A DNA stretch of 36,222 nt from Clostridiales bacterium (GCA_021129775.1 JAJOKP010000135.1:1-36222), one strand, 5' to 3'; shown: positions 7,451-16,142, counted from the stretch's first letter. A program made the numbers and translations. The notes: generated by a model not told the origin, from the letters alone.

Positions 7451-7502
7451 CTATTTTTCTGAAAATTAACTTTTTCTATCTTGACAAAACGATTCTCTTA
7501 GT

Positions 7503-8762
7503 TTAAGCTTCATACTCCTTGTATTTAGTATAATCAATTTTATTTAGTTTAGTTCTTAGCAAGACTCCTTCTCCTCTATAAATTGTTTCTTTGATAGAGG
7601 CACTTTTGTGCAGTTGAGAGATAAGATACCCTTTATTATGGGGAATAAGTAAGTTAACTTCAGCAACATCCCCTTCAATTTCTTCCCTTATTTTTTCAAT
7701 TAATAATTCTATATTTGTACCTTCTTGTGCAGAAATGTTTATACTTTGTTCATCTCTCGGGATATCGCATATGTCTTCTACAATATCAATCTTATTAAAT
7801 ACATGTATAATATTTTTACATTCTGCCCCTAGTTCTGCCAATACCTTATTAGTTGTTTCTTTTTGCATAATGTAATTTTCATTTGAAGCATCTATAACAT
7901 GAATTAATAAGTCGGCGTATTTCACTTCTTCTAATGTAGCTTTAAACGCTTCAACTAAATAATGTGGAAGTTTACTGACAAATCCAACTGTATCTATCAA
8001 AATAAAACTAAAATTATCGTCAAGAGATATTCTTCTTAATGAAATTTCTAGGGTTGCAAATGGCATGTCTTTTGCAAAAACTTGTTTTTCTAAGTCGCAT
8101 TCTTCGCTCATTTTTAATAGAGTATTCATTATTGTTGATTTCCCAGAATTTGTATACCCAACCAAGGCTACTATAGGTATTTCTGTCTTTTCTCTTTTCG
8201 ATCGTTGTACAGAACGTACTCTTTTAATGTCTTTAAGGCGTTCTCTAATTAAATCTATTTTCCTTAAAATATGTCTTCTATCACTTTCAAGCTTTGTTTC
8301 GCCAGGTCCTCTAGTTCCTATGCCTGCACCTAGTCTTGATAATTTTTTTCCCATACCCACAAGTCTAGGCAAGAGATACTTTAACTGCGCAAGCTCCACC
8401 TGCAATTTTGCTTCATTAGTTTTAGCACGTTTAGCAAAAATATCTAATATTATAGATGTTCTATCAAGAACATCTACTTCCAGAATATCCTCAAGATTTC
8501 TAATTTGCGAGCCTGATAATTCGTCATTGAAAATAACCAAGTCTATTTCCATAGATTCGCATATGTTTTTAATTTCTTCTATCTTTCCCTTTCCTAAATA
8601 TGTAGCTGCACGAACGGTTTCTCTATTTTGAATAGTTGTCGCAACAACCTCTACTCCTGATGCTTTTGCAAGCTCTTCTAACTCCTTCATTGATTCGTCA
8701 ATTGATATGTTAGTTATTTCTCTTGTATCATTCATACCTGCTAAAATCGCACGGTTTTTCAT
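7503..8762 (-). CDS. hflX: GTPase HflX
   Basis: Ribosome-splitting/rescue GTPase HflX, 419 residues from the ATG at 8762, which has GAGGTG 6 nt upstream. An ATG ten codons earlier overlaps the yunB stop and lacks proper spacing. The N-terminal domain carries the family motif LGKGKIEEIK and VIFNDELSGSQIRNLE; a basic linker follows with the signature RLGAGIGTRGPGETKLESDR (about 149-168). The G domain has GYTNSGKST (about 203), the DTVGFVSKLPH switch and NKID. Its start lies 13 bp after yunB, so the two are probably co-transcribed. Motifs and length are normal. The role in splitting stalled or heat-damaged ribosomes is known from homologues. Confidence 0.95.
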   Translation of the reverse strand: MKNRAILAGMNDTREITNISIDESMKELEELAKASGVEVVATTIQNRETVRAATYLGKGKIEEIKNICESMEIDLVIFNDELSGSQIRNLEDILEVDVLDRTSIILDIFAKRAKTNEAKLQVELAQLKYLLPRLVGMGKKLSRLGAGIGTRGPGETKLESDRRHILRKIDLIRERLKDIKRVRSVQRSKREKTEIPIVALVGYTNSGKSTIMNTLLKMSEECDLEKQVFAKDMPFATLEISLRRISLDDNFSFILIDTVGFVSKLPHYLVEAFKATLEEVKYADLLIHVIDASNENYIMQKETTNKVLAELGAECKNIIHVFNKIDIVEDICDIPRDEQSINISAQEGTNIELLIEKIREEIEGDVAEVNLLIPHNKGYLISQLHKSASIKETIYRGEGVLLRTKLNKIDYTKYKEYEA

Positions 8763-8775
8763 CGTATCACCTCTA

Positions 8776-9456
8776 TTAATTTTCTCCTTCATACAATGGG
8801 ACTATACTCATTAATTCCCTCTCTGGAACATTAACGTAATTCACTGGAACCCGACCCACTATAATAGTTTCTGCAATTGGAACGTATGTTGTAACTTCAA
8901 TAGTCTTCGAACTAAATGGAACAATTACTCTTACTGTACTATGAATAATCAAGTAAATTCTATGTCTAGTTTGATTTATCCCTGAATGCTCAAACTCGGT
9001 CCCGAAATTCACATTTACCATTCCAAGTGGTGTAACTGCCAATTCTATTTTAGGTCCGTGTTGTGCGAGTAATTGGCTTCCTAGTGCGTTCCCTAGTGGA
9101 ATATACTCAGAAGTCGTCTTAATCCTACTAAAGTGGTCTTGTATCGTAAGCGCAACATCAGATGCAACTTTATTCATCAACATAGTATTTGCTTGCATCA
9201 AAGTAATATTCCCATCGCTATCTTTCTTTATTGAAATGAGATCTTCGTAGTCTATGCTTTGCTTTAGGACTATAGCAATAGATTGATTAATAGCCCTTGT
9301 TGTAATATCTTGTGCTCTTAACTCTCCAATAGCTAATACAGTAGGCATGATTTCTCTATCCACGTACATAAAAACATAAAAAGAGAAAGCAAATAGTAAC
9401 GATAAACAAAACAACAGCTTATACTTACGCAACCTATTTCTTTTACGCGAAAACAA
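8776..9456 (-). CDS. yunB: Sporulation protein YunB
   Basis: Full-length YunB-like protein, 226 residues, needed for efficient sporulation in Bacillus and made in the mother cell there. The basic N terminus (RKRNRLRKYK) precedes one membrane anchor (about 12-31, LLFCLSLLFAFSFYVFMYVD), and the rest faces outward. Recognisable segments are VLAIGELRAQDITTRAINQS (about 40-59), YIPLGNALGSQLLAQHGPKI (about 118-137), and the C-terminal ETIIVGRVPVNYVNVP. The start is TTG at 9456 after a GGGGGTG site. A CATATAAT sequence lies about 35 bp upstream and resembles a sigma-E -10, but I find no convincing -35. Together with spoIIA it shows descent from a spore former. No truncation is seen. Confidence 0.9.
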   Translation of the reverse strand: MFSRKRNRLRKYKLLFCLSLLFAFSFYVFMYVDREIMPTVLAIGELRAQDITTRAINQSIAIVLKQSIDYEDLISIKKDSDGNITLMQANTMLMNKVASDVALTIQDHFSRIKTTSEYIPLGNALGSQLLAQHGPKIELAVTPLGMVNVNFGTEFEHSGINQTRHRIYLIIHSTVRVIVPFSSKTIEVTTYVPIAETIIVGRVPVNYVNVPERELMSIVPLYEGEN

Positions 9457-9553
9457 GCAAACACCCCCTTCTATACATTATATGCAGTAAAAAAGGATAA
9501 GTGCAGATGAAAATATAACATGAAAATTTAACTTTTTCCAAATCACATCTATA

Positions 9554-10768
9554 CTACTTTAATAATTTAGCAAATTTTCGTTTTCCAACTTGAATTATCA
9601 TTCCATCTTCAATTTCTAATTCACAATCACCAATTTTTTCCCCATTTATTCTAACTGCTCCTTGCATTACTAATCTTCTAGCTTCGCTATTACTTGGTGC
9701 GAATCCAATAAGGCAGATTAGTTTTGCAATTATTATTTTGCCGTCAGTAAGGTCTTTGTCTTCTACCTCCACTACTGGAATTTCATCAGGGATTTTCTTT
9801 TTTTGAAAAACCGAAATGAAATGCAATTCTGCTTCAGCCGCTTCTTTTTCAGTGAAGTATTGCTTCACTATTTCTCTTGCAAGTTTCATCTTTAAATCCC
9901 TTGGATTTATTGTATTTTCATTTATTTGCTTTTCCATATCTTCAATCTCGTCAGGATGTACATTTGTTGTAAGCTTAAAATATCTTATTATTAATTCGTC
10001 AGGAATAGACATTGTTTTCCCGTAAATATCATTTAGATTCTCGTCAATTCCAATATAGTTGCCTAAACTCTTGCTCATTTTTTTAATACCATCTATGCCT
10101 TCTAAAAGAGGCATAAGTATGACTATTTGTTGTTCTTGACCATACTCTTTTTGAATGGTTCTACCCATTAGATTATTAAATTTTTGATCTGTGCCTCCAA
10201 GTTCGACGTCTGCTTTAATAGCTACTGAATCATAGCCTTGCATCAAAGGATATAAAAATTCAAGTATTGATATAGGTTGATTGCTTTTGAATCTCTTCTT
10301 AAAGTCGTCACGCTCTAACATTCTAGCTACAGTATACTTGCTAGCTAGCTCACCGACTTCCATAAAATTCATTTTAGAAAACCATTCCCCGTTGAATTTC
10401 ACAATGGTTTTTTGGGAATCTAGCACTTTAAAAATTTGATCTGTGTATGTTTTAGCATTTTCAATAACTTCTTCCTCAGATAATTTCTTTCTAGTCTCAG
10501 ATTTCCCTGTTGGGTCACCAATCATTCCTGTGTAATCTCCAATGATTATTATTATTTGATGCCCTAAATCTTGAAAAGATTTAAGTTTTCTTAAAACGAC
10601 AGTATGCCCTATATGTATGTCCGGAGCAGATGGATCAAGCCCTAGCTTAATTCTTAATGGGATATTTTTTTCTATTGATTTAATCAATTTTTTAACTAGT
10701 TCTTCTTCACTAATTAATTCAGCCACGCCATTTTTGATTATTTTCATTTGTTCTTGCACATCAATCAT
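9554..10768 (-). CDS. tyrS: Tyrosine-tRNA ligase
   Basis: Charges tRNA-Tyr. The protein has 404 residues from the ATG at 10768 (GAGGTGA with 6-nt spacing; the ATG two codons earlier is too close to that site). Class I motifs are HIGH at about 52-55 within [17 protein letters not shown] and KMSKS at about 230-234. The tyrosine-pocket region has [18 protein letters not shown], and a C-terminal S4 RNA-binding domain (about 340-404) contains [17 protein letters not shown]. The [14 protein letters not shown] segment marks the TyrZ-like subtype. I looked for a T-box leader in the 230 bp upstream and found no TGGNACCGCG-like antiterminator, so regulation by uncharged tRNA is not supported here. A sigma-A promoter is visible at 10825-10853. 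Confidence 0.95.
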   Translation of the reverse strand: MIDVQEQMKIIKNGVAELISEEELVKKLIKSIEKNIPLRIKLGLDPSAPDIHIGHTVVLRKLKSFQDLGHQIIIIIGDYTGMIGDPTGKSETRKKLSEEEVIENAKTYTDQIFKVLDSQKTIVKFNGEWFSKMNFMEVGELASKYTVARMLERDDFKKRFKSNQPISILEFLYPLMQGYDSVAIKADVELGGTDQKFNNLMGRTIQKEYGQEQQIVILMPLLEGIDGIKKMSKSLGNYIGIDENLNDIYGKTMSIPDELIIRYFKLTTNVHPDEIEDMEKQINENTINPRDLKMKLAREIVKQYFTEKEAAEAELHFISVFQKKKIPDEIPVVEVEDKDLTDGKIIIAKLICLIGFAPSNSEARRLVMQGAVRINGEKIGDCELEIEDGMIIQVGKRKFAKLLK

Positions 10769-10824
10769 TATCATTCACCTCAATATTTAGTTTGCTATAC
10801 GTTCTTATTATACTAATTTTTCTT

Positions 10825-10853
10825 ATCGTAGCATAATTTATGCGAAGTATCAA
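10825..10853 (-). promoter_or_regulatory. Sigma-A promoter for tyrS
   Basis: TTGATA, 17 bp and TACGAT on the minus strand, with the small palindrome GCATAAATTATGC inside the spacer. A second TATAAT lies at 10807-10812 but without a good -35. Confidence 0.6.
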
Positions 10854-10922
10854 GCATAAGTCTGGATAAATACACAAAGTATAATGAAGAAGAAAATAAG
10901 ATTGTTAAATATTTTTTAAAAT

Positions 10923-10951
10923 TTCACATAATCAATTGAATATGTTATAAT
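10923..10951 (+). promoter_or_regulatory. Sigma-A promoter for the PBP1A gene
   Basis: TTCACA, 17 bp and TATAAT with an extended TG (TGTTATAAT), about 55 bp before the PBP start codon. Divergent from the tyrS promoter. Confidence 0.75.
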
Positions 10952-11006
10952 GATTTTGATTTTAAACTCACTATAATGCAATTTGTATTGAAATGGAGGT
11001 TTTTCT

Positions 11007-13646
11007 ATGTCTGAGAGAAAAAGAACAGATCAAAATAAAAAGAAAAACAAAACTAAAAAAGTAAGTATATTTAGAATCTTAATAGTGTTAATTTTTCTAG
11101 CAACTTTCGCTGCTGGAGGTGCTGTTTTAGGTTATGTTGCTTCAATTATTAACGAGACTCCACCTATTGATACAACGAACATTTCCGAACTGCTATACGT
11201 AACATCTTACATTTTAGATTCAGAAGGCAACGTGATAGAACAAATTAAAGGAGAGAGTCACCGTAGCATTATTAGTTATAATAAAATTCCGCAAATTCTA
11301 AAGGATGCTTTTATTGCGATTGAAGACGAAAGATTCCATACTCATTTTGGAATTGACCCTAAACGAATTTTAGGTGCAGCATGGACAAATTTTAGAACAG
11401 GTTCAAGACAAGGTGCAAGCACAATCAATCAACAGTTGGCTAAATTGCTTTTCTTGACTCGTGAGCAAACTTTAGAAAGAAAAATACGAGATGCTTACTA
11501 TGGCATTTTACTTGACAAACACCTATCTAAGCAGCAAATATTGGAGTATTACCTAAATACAATATATCTGGGAAGCGGTGCTAGTGGCGTTCAAGCTGCC
11601 GCTGATATATATTTCTCAAAAGATGTTAGTGAACTTACCATTGCAGAGGCAGCACTAATTGCAGGGATCACTCGAAATCCATCTAGAAATTCTCCTCTTC
11701 GAACACTTAGAAAAGAAGATGTTACAACAGAGCACTATATTATAGATGATTCTGATTTAACTTATACCATCGTGTTTAACGAACCTGCTATTGCACGCCA
11801 AAGATTAGTCCTTGGTAACATGAAGCGGCTAGCTTTTATTACTGAAAAAGAGCATGCAGAGGCAATAGAAGAAGATATTCGAGCTAACCTTAACCCAAAT
11901 CGTTTTGTAGCAGAAAATATATCGTCCTATTTCGCCGATCTAGTTGAAAGGGATGTAATTGATACCTTTCTTGAACTAGGTTACACTAGTGAAGAAGCTC
12001 ATAACTTGTTTCGTTCTGGAGGATTAAGAATATATAGTACAATTGATGTCAATATGCAAAAAATCCTTGAGGAAGAGTTTGATAATATTGAGAATTTTCC
12101 CACCTCTTATATTAATGAAGATAATGAAACCATTTCTTTAATAGACGAGGAAGGCAATTTTATCTTGGACGAGGAAGGTAATGTACAACCTCAGGCTGCA
12201 ATGGTCATTATTGATTATAAATCTTCTAAAATAAAAGCAATTGTCGGTGGAAGAATGACAGAAGGACAAAAAATATTTAACAGAGCTTTGCACCCACGAC
12301 AGCCTGGTTCCGCTATTAAACCAATAACTACCTTTACCCCAGCTATAGATCGGGGATTTACAGCAGCAACTGTTATTGATGATATCCCTGTATATCACAA
12401 TCTTGAAACCCCTGAAATACCATGGCCTAGTAATTGGTACCGGGACAGGTATCGGGGACTTATGACAATAAGAGAAGCCCTGCAGATGTCTAGTAATGTA
12501 GCTGCAGTAATACTTACTGACATGTTAGCTGCTGATAGAAATTCCTCAACCCAGGTTATGCTTGAGTACATGGAAAAAATGGGCATTACAACCGTAGTGA
12601 GAAGCTCCGACCCAATTATTCGAAACGGACAGAGATTTAGCGATGAAACTTATTCAACTGCATTAGGCGGAATGACACTTGGTGTTACCCCGCTTGATCT
12701 TACAAACGCATTTGCAGTTTTAGCTAATTCAGGTGTACGTAGTAACCCAATTACTTTTACCAAAATTTATGATAGACATGGCAATTTATTAGTGCATAAT
12801 AATCCTACCTTTGAAAGAGTTCTGACTCCACAAGTTGCATATATTATGACTGATTTGCTAAGATCATCCATTACTGCTGGGACTGGCTCGCGTGCTAAGA
12901 TTAGAGATCATAACTTAGAAATCCCAGTTGCAGGAAAAACCGGGACAACATCTTACAATAAAGATGTTTGGTTCATCGGATATACACCATACTACATCGG
13001 AGGTGTGTGGATAGGTTTTGATTTGCCTGCAGAAATGCTCGAAGGAAGCAGCGTAACAGCTAAGTTATGGCAAAAAATAATGGCTAGAATCCACGAAAAC
13101 TATGAGGCAAAAGAATTTGTTGAACCAGAGAACATTATACGAGTAAGAATTTGTACAAAGTCTGGGAAATTACCAACGACTCATTGTCATAATGACCCAC
13201 GTGGCAGCACTGTTCGCACTGAAATATTTATTCGCGGAACTCAGCCTACTGAGTACTGCGATGTTCACGTGCTTGCTGATATTCATGTTCCAAGTGGTAA
13301 ACTTGCTACAGAATTTACTCCGCCGTGGGAAATTGAATCAAGGGTATTTACCCAAAGGCGTGTTCCTTTCATTCCTGAAGAACACATTCTTCGTGACCGC
13401 CAAGGTAATATACCTGCTAATCCTGAGGACTATGTTTTTATTAAACCAAGTGATTTTGTTTACGAATTGCCAACTGAATATTTCGACCCACTTGTTGATT
13501 GGTCACTAGACATTCCTTTTCAAGATTTTTTGCGAGACACAATTTTAGGAGATCCAGAAGCAGAGAACATTGAGGGAGCCGAAGAAAACATCGATGAGGA
13601 AATAAATAATACTCAAAATGAAAATAGCAACGATATAAACAATTAG
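11007..13646 (+). CDS. Class A penicillin-binding protein (PBP1A type)
   Basis: Bifunctional peptidoglycan synthase of 879 residues: it polymerises lipid II and cross-links the chains. A basic cytoplasmic tail precedes one membrane segment (about 21-45). The glycosyltransferase domain (GT51) has AIEDERFHTHFGID (about 104-116, catalytic Glu), RQGASTINQQLAK and the ERKIRDAYYGILLDKHLSKQ segment. The transpeptidase has SAIK at 435-438 (nucleophile Ser435), SSN at 495-497 and KTGT at 644-647. The C-terminal 150 residues hold four cysteines (CTKSGKLPTTHC and downstream) and an acidic, Asn-rich tail. The ATG follows GGAGG with suitable spacing. It is monocistronic, with its own promoter and terminator, and is convergent with the spoIIA operon. 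Confidence 0.95.
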   Translation: MSERKRTDQNKKKNKTKKVSIFRILIVLIFLATFAAGGAVLGYVASIINETPPIDTTNISELLYVTSYILDSEGNVIEQIKGESHRSIISYNKIPQILKDAFIAIEDERFHTHFGIDPKRILGAAWTNFRTGSRQGASTINQQLAKLLFLTREQTLERKIRDAYYGILLDKHLSKQQILEYYLNTIYLGSGASGVQAAADIYFSKDVSELTIAEAALIAGITRNPSRNSPLRTLRKEDVTTEHYIIDDSDLTYTIVFNEPAIARQRLVLGNMKRLAFITEKEHAEAIEEDIRANLNPNRFVAENISSYFADLVERDVIDTFLELGYTSEEAHNLFRSGGLRIYSTIDVNMQKILEEEFDNIENFPTSYINEDNETISLIDEEGNFILDEEGNVQPQAAMVIIDYKSSKIKAIVGGRMTEGQKIFNRALHPRQPGSAIKPITTFTPAIDRGFTAATVIDDIPVYHNLETPEIPWPSNWYRDRYRGLMTIREALQMSSNVAAVILTDMLAADRNSSTQVMLEYMEKMGITTVVRSSDPIIRNGQRFSDETYSTALGGMTLGVTPLDLTNAFAVLANSGVRSNPITFTKIYDRHGNLLVHNNPTFERVLTPQVAYIMTDLLRSSITAGTGSRAKIRDHNLEIPVAGKTGTTSYNKDVWFIGYTPYYIGGVWIGFDLPAEMLEGSSVTAKLWQKIMARIHENYEAKEFVEPENIIRVRICTKSGKLPTTHCHNDPRGSTVRTEIFIRGTQPTEYCDVHVLADIHVPSGKLATEFTPPWEIESRVFTQRRVPFIPEEHILRDRQGNIPANPEDYVFIKPSDFVYELPTEYFDPLVDWSLDIPFQDFLRDTILGDPEAENIEGAEENIDEEINNTQNENSNDINN

Positions 13647-13649
13647 TTT

Positions 13650-13684
13650 AAAAGGAGCTACGATTTTTACTCGTAGCTCCTTTT
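13650..13684 (+). terminator. Terminator of the PBP1A gene, possibly bidirectional
   Basis: A perfect 14-bp inverted repeat, AAAAGGAGCTACGA and TCGTAGCTCCTTTT, around a 7-nt loop, 3 bp after the PBP stop codon. The symmetrical A/T ends mean it can also end the convergent spoIIA transcript. Confidence 0.9.
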
Positions 13685-13768
13685 AATATTATCAATTCGA
13701 TAACTAACAATCTCAGCCGCTTCGTCTGTATAAGCATAGTGAATATCATATAATCTGTAGGTTTATGT

Positions 13769-13985
13769 TCATGATTTAACTTTAGGGTCAAAAAGAATTG
13801 CCATTATATACCCAAAAACTATTGCCACTGCTATTCCTCCTGCTGTAGCTTCCACCCCGCCTGTGAATGCTCCCACAATACCATCCTGGTCTACGGCTTT
13901 GATTGCTCCTTTTGCCAAAGCATATCCAAACCCAGGAATAGGAATTGTTGCGCCTGTTCCTCCTATTTTTACAAACACCGGACCC
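13769..13985 (-). pseudogene. spoVAE: C-terminal remnant of SpoVAE
   Basis: The last roughly 70 codons of stage V sporulation protein AE, a membrane part of the SpoVA channel that moves dipicolinic acid into the forespore. Typical pieces are KIGGTGATIPIPGFGYALAK (about 5-24), FTGGVEATAGGIAVAIVFGY and the end IMAILFDPKVKS. The N-terminal membrane helices are missing. Upstream of GPVFVKIGG the frame meets a stop codon that lies inside sigF sequence, so the remnant has no start of its own except an internal GTG without a proper site. spoVAC and spoVAD, which usually lie between sigF and spoVAE in Clostridia, are absent. The remnant is not expected to be functional. Confidence 0.85.
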
Positions 13986-14603
13986 TAACTTGGATATAAC
14001 GCTTTTTAACAAAATTTTATCTATAATCACTTCATCCTCAATTACATTTTTGTCTTCAATTTTATCGACTAAGTAAACGGGATCTCCTTCATCTTGATAA
14101 ATCACATCATGTAAATATTCTGGTTGCATACTTGAATCTAGTGCTACAACAATTTCTTCTTTAGCTATATTTAGATCCTCTGCTATTTCATGTAACTTTG
14201 CCTCGCGTCCAAGTTTTTTTGATAATTGCTCTTTAGAATACTTAATTTTAGTAGCTGTTTGTTTCAAAAATCGCGATACTTTTATTATACCGTCATCTCT
14301 TAAAAACCTCTTAATTTCACCGATTATCATTGGTACTGCATAAGTAGAAAATTTCACTTCAAATTTAGTATCAAATTTCTTTATTGCTTTAACTAAACCT
14401 ATACATCCAAGCTGAAATATATCTTCTTTGTCATGTCCAGTATTTGTAAACCTCTTCATTACACTTCTAACAAGACCAAAATTATGTGTTACCAACACCT
14501 CCTGTGCTTTCAAATCGCCTGCTTGTGATTTTCCAATAAGCTCCATTGTTTCTTCATGCTCTAAAATTCTATTTTGATTGGTGCTATGCACTGGTAAGTT
14601 CAT
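13986..14603 (-). pseudogene. sigF: Sporulation sigma factor SigF, truncated before region 4
   Basis: Forespore-specific sigma F, truncated. The first about 206 residues match the family: a short N terminus, region 2 (DIFQLGCIGLVKAIKKFD, FSTYAVPMIIGEIKRFLRDD, about 61-104) and region 3 (VKVSRFLK, LSKKLGREAKLHEIAEDLNI, about 108-146), then IIDKILLKSVISKL. Family members continue here with the EREKxVIxLRY part and region 4.2, which binds the -35 element. In this sequence the reading frame instead runs out of frame through spoVAE DNA for about 65 codons, giving an Arg/Ser/Gly-rich tail. The ATG overlaps spoIIAB by 4 bp and has GGGAAG upstream. Without region 4 it should not direct normal sigma-F transcription. 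A deletion in the cell or an assembly collapse can both explain this. Confidence 0.88.
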
Positions 14604-15052
14604 TTTACTTCCCTTACTTCTGAATCAAATTTTTCTATTCTTTTTGACAGTCTGATTCTTGTTCCTTCACCAACCTTAGAGTATACTTTTACTACATCCA
14701 TAAAAGTTTCCATAACGGTGAAACCTATACCTGAACGCTCTAATTCTGGTTTCGAAGTATACAGAGGTTCCATCGCTTTAGCAACATTTTCTATACCCTT
14801 GCCATTGTCAGATACATCTATTTCAATCTCTTTTCCTTTAATTACAACAACAATTGTTATTAATCCAATTTTATTTTCGTATACATGAATAATTGCATTG
14901 GTTACTGCCTCTGAAACAGCAGTTTTTATATCCGTTATTTCTTCAATCGTAGGATCTAGTTGAGCTACAAAAGCAGCAACTACTACTCTGCCAAAAGCCT
15001 CATTATGTGATTTGCTTTCAAATTCTACTTTCATATAATTATTATATTCCAT
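14600..15052 (-). CDS. spoIIAB: Anti-sigma F factor SpoIIAB
   Basis: GHKL-fold kinase and anti-sigma factor of 150 residues that binds sigma F and phosphorylates SpoIIAA. The N box TAVSEAVTNAIIHVYEN is at about 43-59, the G1 box DVSDNGKGIENV at about 79-90, and the ERSGIGFTVMETFMD segment at about 104-118 matches the family closely. The ATG at 15052 follows AAGGAAGTG. It lies 13 bp after spoIIAA and overlaps sigF by 4 bp, the usual arrangement. The gene appears intact, even though its target sigma factor is truncated next door; the parts of sigma F it contacts (regions 2 and 3) are retained, while region 4 is lost. Confidence 0.95.
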   Translation of the reverse strand: MEYNNYMKVEFESKSHNEAFGRVVVAAFVAQLDPTIEEITDIKTAVSEAVTNAIIHVYENKIGLITIVVVIKGKEIEIDVSDNGKGIENVAKAMEPLYTSKPELERSGIGFTVMETFMDVVKVYSKVGEGTRIRLSKRIEKFDSEVREVK

Positions 15053-15065
15053 AATTTCACTTCCT

Positions 15066-15401
15066 TCACATGTGCTTAAGAGCTATGCTCGTATTTTCGT
15101 ACTTGGTAATTACTCTATACAATCCTGACATCATAAAAATTTTATCGACTCTACTTGAAACATTTACCACTGCAACTTTACCCCCAATATTAAGAATATT
15201 CTTGTATCGTGCTAAAATCAAACCTATTCCAGAGCTATCTATAAAACGCAATTGACTCATGTCGAAAATCAGATTTTCTATTCTCTTTTTTAAAACTACC
15301 TGATCTAACTCAGTACGAATGCTTTTCGCCGTATGATGATCTAATTCTCCATTCAAAGTTACTATCAATTTATTACCTTGTACTTCGTAAAATGATTCCA
15401 A
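15066..15401 (-). CDS. spoIIAA: Anti-sigma F factor antagonist SpoIIAA
   Basis: STAS-domain protein of 111 residues that, when unphosphorylated, frees sigma F from SpoIIAB. It shows the fold LIVTLNGELDHHTAKSIRTE (about 12-31) and the phosphorylation loop FDMSQLRFIDSSGIGLILAR (about 46-65); one of the serines at 56-57 is the site modified by SpoIIAB. The start is TTG at 15401 with a strong GGGAGGAG site. A sigma-H type promoter lies at 15437-15466, as in other spore formers. The gene is complete and first in the operon. Confidence 0.95.
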   Translation of the reverse strand: MESFYEVQGNKLIVTLNGELDHHTAKSIRTELDQVVLKKRIENLIFDMSQLRFIDSSGIGLILARYKNILNIGGKVAVVNVSSRVDKIFMMSGLYRVITKYENTSIALKHM

Positions 15402-15436
15402 AATATCTCCTCCCTTAATTATATATTCAATAATTA

Positions 15437-15466
15437 CATTTCAATTTCAAAATAGAATTATCCTTC
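15437..15466 (-). promoter_or_regulatory. Sigma-H promoter of the spoIIA operon
   Basis: GAAGGATAA, a 12-bp spacer and ATTGAAATG on the minus strand, close to the sigma-H consensus RnAGGAwWW and RnnGAAtWW. It lies 36 bp before the spoIIAA TTG start. spoIIA transcription by sigma H and Spo0A is established in Bacillus and Clostridia. Confidence 0.7.
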
Positions 15467-15502
15467 AAAGAAAAAGCACTAGTTTTGTAGCTTCATACTT
15501 TT

Positions 15503-15531
15503 TTTTGCCGTAATTTCAAAGTATGGCAAAA
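15503..15531. repeat. Inverted repeat upstream of the spoIIA promoter
   Basis: TTTTGCCGTA and TATGGCAAAA form a 10-bp stem with one G-T pair around 9 nt, 37 bp upstream of the sigma-H -35. It is not followed by a T run in a useful place, so it may be an operator or only a chance palindrome. Confidence 0.4.
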
Positions 15532-15561
15532 ATCATTTTTCGTTTCCTAAAATCATAAAGC

Positions 15562-15595
15562 AAAAAAACCAATTGATAAATTGGCAATTGGTTTT
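15562..15595 (-). terminator. Rho-independent terminator of the YvlD-like gene
   Basis: On the minus strand AAAACCAATTG and CAATTGGTTTT form a perfect 11-bp stem around 9 nt, followed by a T run. It lies 46 bp past the stop codon of the membrane protein gene. Confidence 0.9.
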
Positions 15596-15640
15596 AAACT
15601 CACATGCATTTTTAATCTAAAACCTTTTCGCTATTAGATT

Positions 15641-15991
15641 TTAATCATCTTTCGTCCCAACTAAACTTCCTATCAACATATTTACAATGCTGATAAAAAT
15701 TGATCCTAGTATCGCCGTCATCACACCTCTTACTTCGAATCCCGCAACTAAAACTGCTGTTAACTTTAACACAAATCCATTAATAACAAATGTAAACAAC
15801 CCTAAGGTTAAAAGATTTACAGGTAAAGTTAAAATAAGTAACAAAGGTCTAATCAGAGTATTCACAATACCAAGAACCATAGCCGCTACTAAAGCAGGCA
15901 CAAACCCCGTTACGTGAATACCAACAAATAGTGATGCAATAACATAAATTGAAACCGCACTTACAACCCACCGAAAAATCAATTTTCTCAT
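15641..15991 (-). CDS. Phage-holin-like/YvlD family membrane protein
   Basis: Small integral membrane protein of 116 residues from the ATG at 15991, which has AGGGAG 8 nt upstream. Four hydrophobic segments are visible: about 5-22 (WVVSAVSIYVIASLFVGI), 29-50, 52-74 and 85-110. The motif VNTLIRPLLLILTLPVNLLT (about 43-62) is the hallmark of this widespread family, which is often labelled phage holin family or YvlD. No lytic role is shown, and the gene is not in a prophage. It appears to be the second gene of a small transcript that starts at a LexA-type promoter (16164-16192), and its ribosome binding site overlaps the end of a 25-codon reading frame. An ATG 12 codons upstream (16027) lacks a site. 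Confidence 0.85.
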   Translation of the reverse strand: MRKLIFRWVVSAVSIYVIASLFVGIHVTGFVPALVAAMVLGIVNTLIRPLLLILTLPVNLLTLGLFTFVINGFVLKLTAVLVAGFEVRGVMTAILGSIFISIVNMLIGSLVGTKDD

Positions 15992-16005
15992 TAAAATTTC
16001 TCCCT

Positions 16006-16083
16006 CTAAGTATTTTTTTTTCTCCATTTTTTTAAATAACTTCTTAGGTCTTTTACTTTACCACTAAAAACAAAAACTATCAT
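16006..16083 (-). CDS. Putative 25-residue microprotein under SOS-type control
   Basis: A short frame of 25 codons starting ATG at 16083 after GAGAGGGGAAG, a strong ribosome binding site with about 6-nt spacing. The peptide begins MIVFVFSGKVKDLRSYL, so a short hydrophobic strand is followed by an amphipathic stretch, and ends in a basic tail KKWRKKNT. Its TAG stop lies directly before the AGGGAG of the YvlD-like gene, which suggests translational coupling. It is the first frame after a promoter with a LexA-like box in the spacer. It is too small to be a YneA-type division inhibitor with a LysM domain, and I see no full membrane helix. I do not recognise the family. The support is the ribosome binding site, the spacing and the context; no homology is claimed. 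Confidence 0.55.
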   Translation of the reverse strand: MIVFVFSGKVKDLRSYLKKWRKKNT

Positions 16084-16142
16084 AATTATCTTCCCCTCTC
16101 GTAATCGTTTCATTATCACGCCAAAAACAAATACTTCGCAAG

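Noticed and set aside
10769-11006. T-box riboswitch upstream of tyrS
   Set aside because: No conserved T-box sequence or terminator/antiterminator pair on the minus strand; the region holds two divergent promoters instead.
13667-13759. Short open stretch after the spoVAE stop (DIHYAYTDEAAEIVSYRI) in the same frame
   Set aside because: It has two stop codons before it, no start, and ends inside the terminator hairpin. It could be a gene remnant, but chance cannot be excluded.
13788-13985. Arg/Ser/Gly-rich C-terminal tail of the SigF frame as a new domain
   Set aside because: It is spoVAE coding DNA read in the wrong frame after the deletion junction.
15503-15531. Terminator on the plus strand upstream of spoIIA
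   Set aside because: The hairpin has no plus-strand gene before it and no T run directly after the stem.
15641-15991. Prophage holin
   Set aside because: The holin label is a family name only; there are no phage genes nearby and the LIRPLLLILTLP motif is that of the chromosomal YvlD group.
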